The notes under the pieces: generated by a model
Told to the model about the DNA's origin: nothing
Database searches by the model: none
The model's input: the letters and a program-made list of their open reading frames with translations, nothing else
Translations under genes and position numbers: made by a program
DNA from: Porogramme epimiltina
Lineage: Eukaryota > Basidiomycota > Agaricomycetes > Polyporales > Polyporaceae
Reading direction: 5' to 3'
Length of the DNA stretch: 64,000 bases
Assembly: GCA_900155495.1 (NCBI GenBank)
Contig: FTLJ01000109.1
Location: 1-64,000 of the forward strand
Shown here: one piece after another, positions 43,401 to 53,842 of the stretch
Position numbering within the stretch: position 1 is the stretch's first letter
How the letters are laid out: the number at the start of each line of letters is the position of its first letter

Positions 43401-44404
43401 AAGAGTAGACCGCGCCTATAGCGAAGATCAATAGAGAGTCTCAAGCGATACCCTGGGTTACTCACAACTTTGAGCTCCCCAATCTCCTTTGCTAACATAG
43501 CGCGATCCCAGAGTACACCCACATTCGTTGGGTCGAGGTTGTATATCTTCCCATAGCAGTACAAGGCCTGCTGGTTGTATCCGGATGACCTGTGCGACGC
43601 TGCAGCGTCAAGGTACATGCTTCTTCAACGATATGGAGGGTACTTGCCTAGACTGCTTTGCTAGCTCGGCCCACTCATCCGCGTCGTGATTGAGATGTGC
43701 GGCCATGATACGCAGCTGGAGGGCCTTTCCCGCTTCTCCCGTCTCATCATGACACTGCGCGAGGACGCTCCAGGCTGCTGCCGCACGGGGCTCGATGCGA
43801 ATGACCTCTTGCATGATACGGATCGTCTCAGGGTAGTTTGCGTCGACATACGCTTGGTTGCCTTCTCCTATCAGGGCGCGCACTTGCTGCGAGAGCACCA
43901 CACCACGCCGTCTTCCGCGCTGAATGTATGCGCGTAAAGAGGTTGGAACGAGACACAGAGTACAACAATCACGAAGCATGACGCACCTTCTTCTTTGCCT
44001 TCGAAGCTCCAATACCGGAGGCCATCCGCAGGTCATCCCTGAACTCGGCCTCGCGCTCCTCCAAGTCGATGTTCCACATCCTGTTGAGCATCCCCGAACT
44101 TGATCCGTCTGCTCCATCTCTGATGTTCTTAATGAGTCTGTCGAAGTCTCCTTCGATCGCAGCCTCAGCCCGAGTGTCCTCGGGGTCTTCATCAGCCTCC
44201 TGTGGCTGTCTGTTCAGTACTCCGCGAGTGCTTGGCCCAGGGGCAAAGTCGTTTTCATACTCGTCCGAGCTTGTAGAGTCAGAGTACTCGTAATCATCAG
44301 AACCCTCTGCATCTTCGTCTACGTAGCGCCTTTCTCAGGGAGGTGCAATGGAGGGAAGCTCAGGGACACTCACCAGAGGAGGCCCATGGATCCTCAAAGT
44401 TCAT
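40484..44404 (-). CDS. TFC4: TFIIIC large TPR subunit (tau131 / GTF3C3 family)
   Basis: Scaffold subunit of RNA polymerase III factor TFIIIC, which binds tRNA gene promoters and recruits TFIIIB; nuclear. A multi-exon gene starts MNFEDPWASS (44404). A long acidic region follows (DEDAEGSDDYEYSDSTSSDE) and then tetratricopeptide repeats: EGNQAYVDANYPETIRIMQE, ALYCYGKIYNLDPTNVGVLW, VFQAAFEHYASTF, ILADLYNTLGEHVKAAETIR, IADAYHDREMYSEAGHIYEM, MALAEIYEILNEPRKALDLV. A basic, charged stretch (KLTHAQLRELEAQKERE) separates the two TPR blocks; the second block includes ALYYLLQAYDYAPDDPL-like and FGRIFQQLGLHSLAVKHYER units. The last exon reads ETAYNLSLIYVSTSATPLAH and ends RRWLSL. One intron near 43646-43579 is GC-AG (AG|GCAAGT). 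Exon borders are not all resolved, but the family is clear. Confidence 0.88.
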
Positions 44405-44928
44405 CCCGTCTGCTGAAGGGAAGCCCTTTACGTTCAATACGAATGCCTCGGGTTCAGTTAAGAGACAATAGAGCACCGGGGGTAAAACGTTCGGTGAAAA
44501 GAGATGAGAGAGCGATAGAATTCGAATCGCCGCAGAAGAGCCTCCACTGGTAAGAGGTGAATGAAAGACGCGTTACGTCACTGTGACGCAACGCGTTTCC
44601 CGCTCAAATACTCCGGCTCGTCACGTCACGGCCGCGGCGTCGCGCGACGTGCAGCTTGACGGCGGTCGAGTCGAACCAACTTCCGAGTTGAACACACCTC
44701 GATCCATCATGACCCCCGCTATGGAGAGCAGGTGGTAACCTATGATTGACCATGGCTGATACTGCCACCTTACACACAATCAATGCTACAAGCCCCTCCC
44801 GGCGCGGATGACATACCATGGAACCCGTCATGCATACCAGAACTTCCACACACCAACACTTCAAGGCACTCCCTTGCCCCTTGCAGTACATTTTCTCGGC
44901 CCTGCGAAGGCATGGTGTCTCACCTCCA
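44405..44928. other. Intergenic between TFIIIC subunit and small gene
   Basis: About 520 bp containing the TFIIIC gene promoter. The minus frame upstream of 44404 is open for about 60 codons but has no ATG, so it is not included in the gene. Confidence 0.45.
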
Positions 44929-45510
44929 TCATTTTTCGCCAAGATTAACGTGTTGAGCAAAGCGATTTGTGGCCATCGCCACAACTGCCTGCATCCCAGC
45001 AGCGTCAGCCCGGCGGATTTGCGTCTGCAACGCCGCCAAATAAGTATCCAGCTCTCCGCTATCGCCTCCGCGGTTGCAGTAGTCGAGGTAGGCTTTCGTA
45101 ATGGCCTCATACGCTTCGACTACTAACTTCTCGTCTTTGCCCAGGTCAACCGCCCGCTCACCCTGCCACAGCGGCGCTCGCTGGGAGCCACCTTCCACAG
45201 TCGTGTCTGTGGTGGTCGTGTCCGAGGCTGTGTCGCTATGGACGGCGTGTGGATTGGCCACTTGGGTGGCCAGTGTCGGTGGCCATGGCGCGGCCATGGC
45301 GCATCCCGGCCCTTGCTCAGCGACAGCCTTCTCATAAGCCGCCCATTCGGTCCTGTGGCGTGCACTCTCCACAGCCTCCAGGAGGGCCCGGTTTCTAGCG
45401 GGGCGAACAGCCTATTGTGGCGGGGTGGGTGACTGAGCCACTTTTGCGACGCCTTTGGACTATATTCTCACCTCGTCTACGCCAGGGTTGGGCCCGAAAA
45501 TCTGATCCAT
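44929..45510 (-). CDS. Hypothetical protein with W-x-A-Y...P-W-P-P motif (copy A)
   Basis: Two exons (45510-45472 and 45411-44929, GTGAGA..AATAG, phase 0) give 173 aa beginning MDQIFGPN. Residues near 40-60 carry W-A-A-Y-E-K followed by A-P-W-P-P, also present in the next gene upstream. The middle is Thr/Ser/Asp-rich (HSDTASDTTTTDTTVEGG). The C-terminal third is helical (EKLVVEAYEAITKAYLDY, then ALQTQIRRADAAGMQAVVAM). No known family; no signal peptide. The paralogue is about 700 bp away on the same strand, suggesting tandem duplication and rapid divergence. Confidence 0.6.
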
Positions 45511-46189
45511 GACATTTGGGTTCAGGAAGGTTTGTCCGTTTTGAAGCGTCGACACCCTGACTTTACGGACAGGTAGAAGAGAGGAAGAGGAACGATGGGG
45601 AGCATCCATGTCGTGTGGTGCGGTATGGTGGTGTAGCGGGAAAGTCGGGTAAGAACAGGCAAGGGCTTAGAGGTGAGTGGGACTGTCTGTAATTGCCGTC
45701 TATTTAAGTGTCGTACCGACCTCATCGCTTTCAGCAGACCTGTGGTCCCAAAGCTAGGTGGTCACTCACCACGGATACCTACTAATGACGCGTATGCCCA
45801 CCAGCCCCTTTGTGTGGCCATCCTCTTTGTATTCCTTCGAACACAGCCGCCCAGAAACAGCAGAATAGAGAGCTCATCATGTCAGTCGTCTGTGTACATC
45901 GCTGTTATGCACTGATGCAGTCCTAAATTACACTTGGGGCGTTATGTTCCTCTGAAAGACCATGATTCCGTCTGCCTGTAGAACCAATGCAACAAACAGT
46001 GGTATCCAAGAGCGGCCCGACCTATCTGAGCCGTCCCTCCTCCATCCGAGTCAAGACTAAAAGTACACAGCATCGCTCCTCGCGCACACCCTATAGACCA
46101 CAAGAGAAGATCAGCAACATGTTACCCCCCAGAGACCACTACGGCCATCGTGAGTCCAAAGATTTCTCGAGCGAACTCCGTAATCACCC
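45511..46189. other. Intergenic between the W-x-A-Y gene pair
   Basis: About 680 bp holding the promoter of copy A and the 3' region of copy B. No further gene is supported. Confidence 0.45.
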
Positions 46190-47147
46190 TCATCCAGACA
46201 CCCGGGTGGTCCTCGGCTCGACGACGGCCGCTCTCCTCATCCGCGCGATCAACTGAAGGATCTCCCCACCACCACCCGCGTCTTCCTCATCGGGCTCGAC
46301 CATCGGGAAGGGGCCTCCACCGGGGCGCGCGGGGCGTCGCAGCCCTCCCCGGCCGTCGACGTATCCTGTGTACCCCTTCAGATGAGCCGCGAACTCTCCG
46401 GCTAACTCGTCCGCTTCCTCGTCATCCGGCGTCACGAGCGCCGCCGAGTCCGAGTCTGTCGATCCGCCCGTCCGGTGCGTCGCCAGCGGTGGCGGCCGCC
46501 GGCGATGGGAGCTGAGGCGGCTGGCAGGAGCAGGGGACTCGGTGCAATGGGCATCAGGCCAGAACAAGGGCGTCTTCTTGCGGTACGACAGCTTGGGCGG
46601 AGGCGCGAGGTCCGCTTGTGGGTCGTCCCAGGTTTGGTAGATGATGCGGCTCTGCTGCATGCCCTTGGAGAGTGTGGGGTGGCGTTGGAGGGTGCTGAGC
46701 TGCCAGGAGGTAGGAGATACGGTGGCTGGGAGGCATGGACGGGCGGCTTGTGGAGCAGGCGGCGGCGGAGCGGCCTTAAATGGTGGCCACGGCGGGGCGA
46801 TCGTTGTGTCGGGATCGATATTGGTTTGTTGGCGGTAGGCGTCCCATTGATTGTGCCAAACTGTGTCCATTTGTGGGCTCTTCCCTCTGGATGGGCTCGA
46901 GATGACCTGATCACACAATATATGTCGGTACATTTCGTAGGAAGCGTTGACGAAAAATGTTTCCTACGGGGTCATCCTCACGCAGCTCATTGTCGAACTG
47001 ATCGTCAAAATCTATACTGTCGAGGATAGGACTGTATTGAGACCAGTGTCTCTCTGGCTTTGGGGCGACGATCTTGAGTGATCCATGGCGATGATCGCGG
47101 TGGATTGTGGTCCGAGACACCCTGCTATGTCTTGTGTGCTGCGACAT
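46190..47147 (-). CDS. Hypothetical proline-rich protein with W-x-A-Y...P-W-P-P motif (copy B)
   Basis: Two exons (47147-46968 and 46906-46190; GTAGGA..GATCAG, 61 nt, phase 0) give about 298 aa. The N-terminus (MSQHTRHSRVSRTTIHRDHR) is basic. Residues about 74-98 read MDTVWHNQWDAYRQQ then TTIAPPWPP, matching copy A (W-A-A-Y...A-P-W-P-P). The rest is Pro/Ala/Arg-rich, with an acidic patch (TPDDEEADELAGEF). The C-terminal ILQLIARMRRAAV is helical. The first exon is joined on the basis of frame and splice signals; a start inside exon 2 (MDTVWHNQ) is possible and would mimic copy A's MDQIF start. Family unknown. Confidence 0.55.
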
Positions 47148-48211
47148 TGAGAAGTTGGTGGATAGAAAGTAGAAGTGGGATAGCAAGGGACTCGATGCCA
47201 AGGATTCTGGACGCCTTTCGGGCTGGTATATGGGGGAGACGGAAGGGATAGGCACACGGGAGATGGATATCGGAGAGATAGATGTATCAGGAAGGAAGAT
47301 GCAGAGTTCGCCAGTGAGCGCTCGAATGTGGACGCGTCTCGCGTGTACGACCACGGGCTTCTCGTCACATGGGGCGCGTCTCGCGAGGGCGCTGCCTGGA
47401 TATCAATCCATTATCCATCGCCGATGCTGAGTGATAACAGCCTCCCCCGGCTTCTAGAACGCTGCGCACCGAGTGCTTTTTATATAACGGGCTCAACAAT
47501 GCTCAGAAGCCGGCATCTGTGCATTCCATGTACCCGCGAGCCGCAGCTGGTAACCACTCGGTGACTCAGCGTAGCACCGAAGCACAGCATCTACCATAGG
47601 AATTACAAGTCAAAACGTCCAACTCCCCTGTTCTCACACTTATCGGGAATTGCACCTGGTCGTCCCGATTACTTATGTCATTTGTCATTTTCCGAATGTC
47701 ATGGTCCATCAGTCAGTTTAGACATCATGATTATTGTGTGGAGAGAGCTCCTATCATTTGACCTCTTTTGCATTTGCCTGTTACTATAGCACCTGCACAC
47801 TTCCCGTTTGCATTTGTAGTGTTCCTACCGTGAACCAGGGGACCAACCTGGGGGGTTGAATTTCCCTGTGTGACGGATAAACGAAATCGCCAACGTTAGA
47901 ATTATGTCATAGAGTGGCCGATATGATGCGTACTAATCCTCAAATTTACAATGCTACGCAGAGCCCAAATGACTTCATAAAACCTCGGATGGTCATATGC
48001 AGTGGAGAGCCTGGGAAGCGCGTCCCTGCAGGCAGCTAGGGCGCAAACACGTGTATCATCGCTGCAAAGACGAGACATGTAGTTTGGCAACATGTTTCCC
48101 ACTTATGGCTTGGGGTACCATCATGGCGCCCGCGTGATGAGCTGGGGCTACGGCGTTTTTGGGAATTTTGGTTTTTTAAACTTACGGCAACATCGCTATT
48201 CGCAATCCTAT
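47148..48211. other. Intergenic
   Basis: About 1 kb, falling in GC content toward 47600-47960. The first 300 bp are the promoter side of copy B. No gene is supported. Confidence 0.45.
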
Positions 48212-48446
48212 TTACAGAAGTGGCTGCTTCAAGTTTGGTGCCGGCGCCGATGCGGCGCCGAGGGAGTCGTTGTATCTGAAGGAGCCACCTGTCTGCGGCT
48301 CTGTGCCGGGTATATACATGGCGTCGACGGCGATGGAAGCATCCGTTCCGATATAGGCAAGAAGAGGAAGTTCTGTGGCTTAGATTAGTCCGGGCCCTGA
48401 GTATGTGCCTACAGGCACCGACCTTGAAAAGCTTGTAGAGATCCAT
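48212..48446 (-). CDS. Candidate 62-aa protein
   Basis: Two exons (48446-48419 and 48372-48212, 46-nt intron GTGCCT..CACAG, phase 1) would encode MDLYKLFKVELPLLAYIGTD... to a TAA. Composition is protein-like (VDAMYIPGTEPQTGGSFRYN, then ASAPAPNLKQPLL), but the donor is weak and no family is recognised. The nearest gene, the alpha/beta hydrolase, is divergent about 200 bp away. It could be a fragment of a longer lost gene. Confidence 0.3.
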
Positions 48447-48554
48447 GAACGCGGAGCTCCGGCACGCCGTCACAGGCGGGGGACCGATCGCGTACTAGGA
48501 AAGGGCTCATTGTCATTGGGAATGGAACCTAATCCTGTGAAGGCCCGGGGCACT

Positions 48555-48560
48555 TATATA
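48555..48560 (+). promoter_or_regulatory. TATA box of the alpha/beta hydrolase gene
   Basis: CTTATATAGG about 85 bp upstream of the ATG at 48645. Confidence 0.45.
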
Positions 48561-48644
48561 GGCCCCTCTCTAGGCTGGAGCTGACGTCCGACCACTCCTT
48601 CGCCCAGCTACAACGCAGTCAGGGTTAGTCAGCATCTCAAAATC

Positions 48645-49958
48645 ATGGGGATCACGAAAAACTGGGATCAACCTACCTTCCACACTGTTCTCGATTCGGG
48701 AGTTCCTAGTGGCAGTACCGATTATACCACCGTTGTGCTTATCCATGGCCTAGGGTGGAAGGCGGGTGAGTAACGCGAGCTCGTACCATTATTACCTGTC
48801 CCACGAATAACCTCCGCCCATCACCAGACGTCTTCCGACGACTTTTACCTCTTGCGTCGACGCACAATTCCCGTGTCATCGCCTTCAATAGACGTGACTA
48901 CCCTGGATCCAAACCATATACCGACGAAGAGCGTGCCACCCTGGCGCGGCTAGCCAACGCACCCGTGGAGCTTGAGGGCTTCGCTACCGAAGCGCAAGAC
49001 TTCGCAGTCGAACGCGCGCGCGAGATCTATGGCTATCTTTCGGACCTCGTAACTCGTGAAGTGCTCCCACGAGCTTCCAGTAGGAACTCGGGAGGTATCG
49101 TGCTGGTGGGTTGGTCGCTTGGGGCTTTATGGGCCACGGGCTTCTTGGCACATGCCCCATGGATCAGTAGGGAAGCGAGGGTGGATCTGAGTGGATACGT
49201 GCGCCGGGTTATCGCATACGGTACGCTTACGATATTTTCGGACATACTTACCCTACCTGACATCTTTCCCCTCTTGTAGATGCCATAGCGCTTTTCCTTG
49301 GGTACGACATACCGCAGAACACGTACAGACCTCTAACCGACCCTGACATTCCTCCTGAAGAGCGTGGAGAGCGCTTCAACGAGTGGGTGACTTCCTATTG
49401 GGCGCACGGGGAGCATCCTGGCCGGGGGACGTGTTCCGCAAGTCAAGGGCTGAGCTATCCGCCACCTACATTCAAGGACATGAGCAAAGAGCAAATATCC
49501 GCGCTCACCCACGAGCGGGCTGGGGAATCAGATAGTAGTGACGTGCTCACAATGCAGATGTACGGGAGGTACGGGCTATTCGGGAGATTGAAGGACAAGG
49601 CGTTCTACTTGGGCATGGGACACGATGCTGCGCATAGATGGGATGACGTGGAGGCGCGAGTGGTGTGGTGCGACCACTCGCACTGGCCGAGTGTTTGGAC
49701 TGCCCGTACGGTCGCCGCAGAGTTAGGAGAGGCATTGGTTTCGTGGAGGCGGAGAATCAGCCTGGTGAGACTGCGAGGCGCGAATCACTTCGTAAGTCTT
49801 GTGTGAAGTCTGGATAAGAAGGACACTGACCCACCCACGCACCCACTTAGGCTCATTGGGACATCCCTAAAGAGACCCTTGGGACGTTCTTGAGTGAAGA
49901 AGCCTTGAAAACGGAGGAATACGAGGCCGAGTCGGTTTCAGAGAGAGCGCATTTGTAA
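48645..49958 (+). CDS. Alpha/beta hydrolase
   Basis: Four exons (48645-48765, 48828-49220, 49280-49791, 49851-49958) give 377 aa. Fold signatures: VVLIHGLGWKADVFRRLLPL (oxyanion-hole HG), RVIAFNRRDYPGSKPY (strand 4 region), nucleophile elbow G-W-S-L-G in GIVLVGWSLGALWATGF, and the C-terminal L-R-G-A-N-H-F-A-H-W-D with the catalytic His split from its downstream helix by the last intron. The acidic member is not certain (VVWCDHSHW is a candidate). The lid region between is large, as in fungal esterase/epoxide-hydrolase-like proteins. No signal peptide, so probably cytosolic. Substrate unknown. Confidence 0.88.
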
Positions 49959-50540
49959 TGATCCAGGATTGTTTGCAATTGTAGCCCACACTTCTTGAGA
50001 GTAGGAGGAAAGACGATATTAGTGTCTTCTGAAAGTACGCTTTGATAATGACGGATAGGGAACATGAAGCTGCAGTCGCGGATGATAAGGGCAGAGACAA
50101 AAAAGGCGCCAGGTATCCATCCACGGCTGACGCGTAGCCGTGTGACTTAGAAATCATGCTTTTGTGACATCTCGCGGACAGCCGGGATGCCGGTGACTCA
50201 GCCTTCTTGCCGGCACCGTGAGGTAGACAGTGGCAGCTCGGACTTCCGGCTTCCGACTCGGAGGCTGGTGCCAACATATTCTCAACAGATCTCAACGACG
50301 CCAGGCATTCAGCCATGTCCCACACGTTGTCGGAAGGTTTCTTGTCTGATGGTGCCCACGTCAAGCTGTCGTATCGCCTTTCCTGCGTGCCGCCCGTGAA
50401 TCGAACTTAAAAGCATTGACCCCTCCTGGCTCCTGCGGAGATACCCTCACACACATTGGTTGTAAGTGCATATGTGACCCTCATTCCTTACCTGTTTCTC
50501 AACAAGTAGCCTCCCAGTCTGACACGCGATCCTCAAAACC
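49959..50540. other. Intergenic upstream of the DUF4419 gene
   Basis: About 580 bp without a supported gene. Minus frames here lack splice partners and conserved motifs. Confidence 0.45.
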
Positions 50541-51893
50541 ATGTCAGTCACGCTTAAAGTCCACGCAACGCCATTCCAACTGACAAGTACAAAGGCCCCG
50601 AAACTGTCGCTTCTTTCCTTGATTCGGCAAACTACTCCCACTCAAAAGAAATCGGAGAGATTCTACAATCTTCTGCCGACCGGGATACGCTCACGGAGCT
50701 CAGCCCACGCAAGAACGGGTTTGTCCAAGCGATCATCCGCGCATACGCCCATCATCTCCACCTTATACTCCGGTAAGTGCGCCACGTCTCCAGCACTGCA
50801 GGCAGGGACCATAATTGGCGTTCATGCACATTCTAGGCCGGACGACGTTTGGATCGCCATCCTTACTCAGCTCAACTTTTAGTACGTATCCCTCCCAGAT
50901 TCCGACTACATTTTGGTTGAATTTTCTTCTGATCAGCATCAACGCCCACGCCGAGGAACTTCGAAGATACTTCGTACTCCATGAGGGCCAAAGGGAAATA
51001 TGTCTCTGTTATGGCCGTAATACCACCCGAACCCGGTATAATGTCGACTTTGCGTGGATGGCGCGGGAGTGCTCGAAGCAACTGGACAAGGAGGTGTGTT
51101 ACTACCTCTGCTTATCACTATGAATCTTTCTCAACGGCGGTCGCGAGCAGCTTGTCGACAAGACATTCGTGGAGTGGGCACTGCCTGACTTCACAACAAC
51201 GACGGACCTGGACACTACAATCTGCTCGACCATTCTCATGGCTACTCTCCAGAAGTTCGTCCTTTAGGCCATCCCTTGCGATCTTCAGCTTACCGTGTAT
51301 CTAGGTACTTCAATTACCACATCTACTTCACTTGCGGCATCCAGTCCGTTACTCTACTCGGGGAGAAGGCCGACTGGCTCCGCCTCCTCGCCCGCTTAGA
51401 CCGCCTCCCCCAGCTTGGAGATGAGCCCGCACAGTGGGCCCAGATGCTCCGCCCCATCCTCAGCCGATTCGCGGCAGCCTTCGATGGCAACCCCGACCTC
51501 GCATTTTGGTCACAGGTCGTCTGTCGAGGAGGCGCGTGCGGGACCGATTACATCAGCGGATGGGTCTCGGCGTTCTGCGTGTGGGATGGCGACGGGAACT
51601 GGCTCGTAAGTTCCCGGAATGACAACGGGTACACGCTCGATGGAGTGTCGTACTTTACGTTCGACAACACGCGCGTCCCTGCGGGGTTCTCCGCGGTCGA
51701 TGTTAGTATATATGACTTCGGCCGGAAGTACCCATGCAAGATGCTCGCGGGTCATGTCGCCGTTGCTCTTACTCCATCGGGCGGAGATGGAAACGCACAA
51801 CTTGAAGGCGAGCGTGTGGACTCTGACGGCGAGGTAGTGTACGACACGATACGTCCTGCGCCGCAATGGTTCATGTACATGAAGAAGCCTTAG
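50541..51893 (+). pseudogene. DUF4419-family protein, apparent frameshift near the start
   Basis: Five exons (50541-50772, 50837-50881, 50937-51093, 51151-51254, 51305-51893) encode a protein of about 375 aa of the fungal DUF4419 family, function unknown. Family hallmarks: VQAIIRAYAHHLHLILRPDD, VWIAILTQLNFYINAHAEEL, RYFVLHEGQRE, LPDFTTTTDLDTTICSTILM, GIQSVTLLGEKADWLRLL, and the FWSQVVCRGGACGTDYISGW region. The expected N-terminus MSVTLKVHATPF is in a different frame from the rest of exon 1. The exon sum is 1127 nt, one short of a multiple of three, and the shift falls between about 50575 and 50590. This is either a sequencing error, an unresolved first intron or an inactivating deletion; the remainder is intact, so an error or alternative exon is plausible. 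Confidence 0.7.
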
Positions 51894-52629
51894 ATCTGTT
51901 CATGAATACATCCTACCTCAGCCAACTTCGACAGATACGAATGTTCTCGGTTTCATCCATCCTTCATCGTAGCGAAAGGGATGTCAGCGCGAAGAGAAGG
52001 CGAGTGTTATGTTCATCCGATCCGAAGAATCCTTAGAGATCGGAACGTCTTAGTGGAGGGCAAGAAACCATAGCGTTTTACGATGCATTTATGTGCCCTA
52101 GGAGAGCAATCATGGGCAATGCTCTACCATTTCCGTGACCAATCATGACTTGGTCGTATGCTCTCGCACGGGAGTGGAAGGGAAATTCGTCCGCTTGAGG
52201 CTCGCGAGGAGATCATTCCAGTCGACGCCACGGCTCGGTGCACAAACAAGTGCATTAATGGCAGGTCATGTCAACGATGACCGGACGAAGTAATGATAAG
52301 GCGCATACAGGGGTATGGACGTATACAACGAGATTATCGCATGCGTAAAGAGTGTGGTAAGTAGCCCGGCCTAGGCTGAAAAGTGCATCTCCAGCCATTG
52401 AAAGAGGAATATACATGAAGATGAAGGTAGTCGGAGAGGGGAGGGGAGGGGACGAAGCGAGAGTGGGCACATGTGTCAAAAGGGCACGCATATATCCGTG
52501 TCAATGGCGGGCTCAGGACCGCAAAGACCTAAATGAATACGTGTCAGAACCCAAAGCGCAGTGAGATGAATGTACCACAAAAATACTCACAGCTGTGTTG
52601 CAACGTCCCGAAGTCCCGAAGCCCCGCAC
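51894..52629. other. Convergent intergenic gap
   Basis: About 740 bp between the stop of the DUF4419 gene and the stop of the secreted repeat protein. No gene seen. Confidence 0.5.
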
Positions 52630-53724
52630 TCAGAGGCTGAGCCCCAGACCCTTCCCGTTCTCGCTCGAGATGATGGGCGGGCTCGCCTCCGCAGTAGATG
52701 CAGAGGAAGCAGCAGACGCGATCGCCGTGCCGTTAGGAGCCGCCGAGCTGCCAGGAAGGGCCCCCGGGCCCAGTCCAAGCCCACTCAGGAGCCCGCTGAG
52801 CATGTTGGTGACGGACGTGAGCGGCGAGCCCCGCTTCTCCGGCATCTCGTCGCGCATGATGACAGCGGCGCTGGGCGCGGCGGCAGACGCGGCCGTGGCG
52901 GGACCAGCGCCCTCCGTCGCCGACTCGGAGGGGGCGGACGCGGACGCGGTGCCGTTGGGCGCGGCGGCGGAGGCCGTGATGGGCGTGTGCTCGCCGAAGA
53001 GGGCGTCCATGACCGTCTCGAAGACCTCCTCGAGCTCAGTGAGCTCCGCGGGCGGCGCCGCGCCGCTCGCCGCGCTGGAGGACGTGGGCGCGGGGGTGAT
53101 GGCGGGCGCACTGTCGGTCGAGGACGCGGACGCAGACACGGATGCGGACGCCCTGGCCGAGGCGGTCTCAGTGCTGTTTGGGGCAGCCGTGGAGGAGGAT
53201 GCGCCGCCCAGAAGGCCGAGCAAGGGCTCGAGGAGACTCTCGACGGCGTCAAGCTGGGGCTCGCGCTTCAGCTGGAGGCCATCGGTAGGCACTGCATAGG
53301 CATCTGTGTTCGTCGGCACGGAAATGTCGCTTTCCTGGTCAGAGCCAGACCATGGCAGAGTTGTGGGGAAGGGGAGATCCGTATTGATGCTGGTAGGGAA
53401 AGGGAAGGGCAAGTCCGTGTCGATGCTGGTAGGAATGGGGAAGGGCAAGTCCGTGTCGATGCTGGTAGGAATGGGGAAAGGTAAACCTGTGCCAGTGGGC
53501 GAAGGGAAGGGCAAGCTGGTGCCAGTGGGGATGGGGAAGGGCAAGCTGGTAGGGAATGGGAAAGGAAGGTTGATTGCGTCCGTGGCGAGTCCTTCGAACT
53601 GGGAGTCGGTGTCGACGGGGACATTCGGCGGGTCGATAGAGTGGTCCTCGGCACGCTGGGCGAGAGGTAGGCCTGAAACGATAGCGAGAGTTGAAAGAGC
53701 GGCGAGGATAGCAGTAGAACGCAT
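52630..53724 (-). CDS. Secreted repeat protein with L-P-F-P-x-P-T repeats and dibasic sites
   Basis: Uninterrupted 364 aa frame starting at an ATG with a clear signal peptide (MRSTAILAALSTLAIVSGLP). Residues about 52-125 are a tandem array of L-P-F-P-x-P-T-S/G units, some spaced by S-I-D-T-D. Possible Kex2 processing sites occur at LAQR (just after the signal), LKRE and EKRG. The second half alternates Ala/Ser-rich, N-glycosylation-prone stretches (PNSTETASARASASVSASAS, PNGTASASAP) with amphipathic leucine-rich segments (AVESLLEPLLGLLGG, SVTNMLSGLLSGLGLG). The shape suggests a cell-wall-associated or processed secreted protein. No known domain. A TATAAAA element lies about 110 bp upstream. 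Confidence 0.75.
   Translation of the reverse strand: MRSTAILAALSTLAIVSGLPLAQRAEDHSIDPPNVPVDTDSQFEGLATDAINLPFPFPTSLPFPIPTGTSLPFPSPTGTGLPFPIPTSIDTDLPFPIPTSIDTDLPFPFPTSINTDLPFPTTLPWSGSDQESDISVPTNTDAYAVPTDGLQLKREPQLDAVESLLEPLLGLLGGASSSTAAPNSTETASARASASVSASASSTDSAPAITPAPTSSSAASGAAPPAELTELEEVFETVMDALFGEHTPITASAAAPNGTASASAPSESATEGAGPATAASAAAPSAAVIMRDEMPEKRGSPLTSVTNMLSGLLSGLGLGPGALPGSSAAPNGTAIASAASSASTAEASPPIISSENGKGLGLSL
53350..53570 (-). repeat. Coding tandem repeat (LPFPxPT units)
   Basis: About seven to eight units of 24-42 bp; three units of 42 bp including S-I-D-T-D are nearly identical at the DNA level, indicating recent expansion. Confidence 0.85.
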
Positions 53725-53835
53725 ATTGACTAGCAAAATCGTGGGTTAGGCATAGCAAGGAAACATGGAGGGAGGCTCACCTGAACAAGGGCGACTGAAC
53801 ACGGCCTGAGCTCGCGAGAAAATGCCAGAGGGGGA

Positions 53836-53842
53836 TTTTATA
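53836..53842 (-). promoter_or_regulatory. TATA box of the secreted repeat protein gene
   Basis: Minus-strand TATAAAA about 112 bp upstream of the ATG at 53724. Confidence 0.45.

Noticed and set aside
44405..44580. N-terminal extension of the TFIIIC subunit
   Set aside because: The frame is open for about 60 codons but contains no ATG before an upstream stop.
52570..53484. Long + strand Arg/Gly-rich open frame opposite the secreted repeat protein
   Set aside because: It is the antisense of a GC-rich, Ala/Ser-rich coding region; composition explains the open frame and the minus strand has the signal peptide and repeats.
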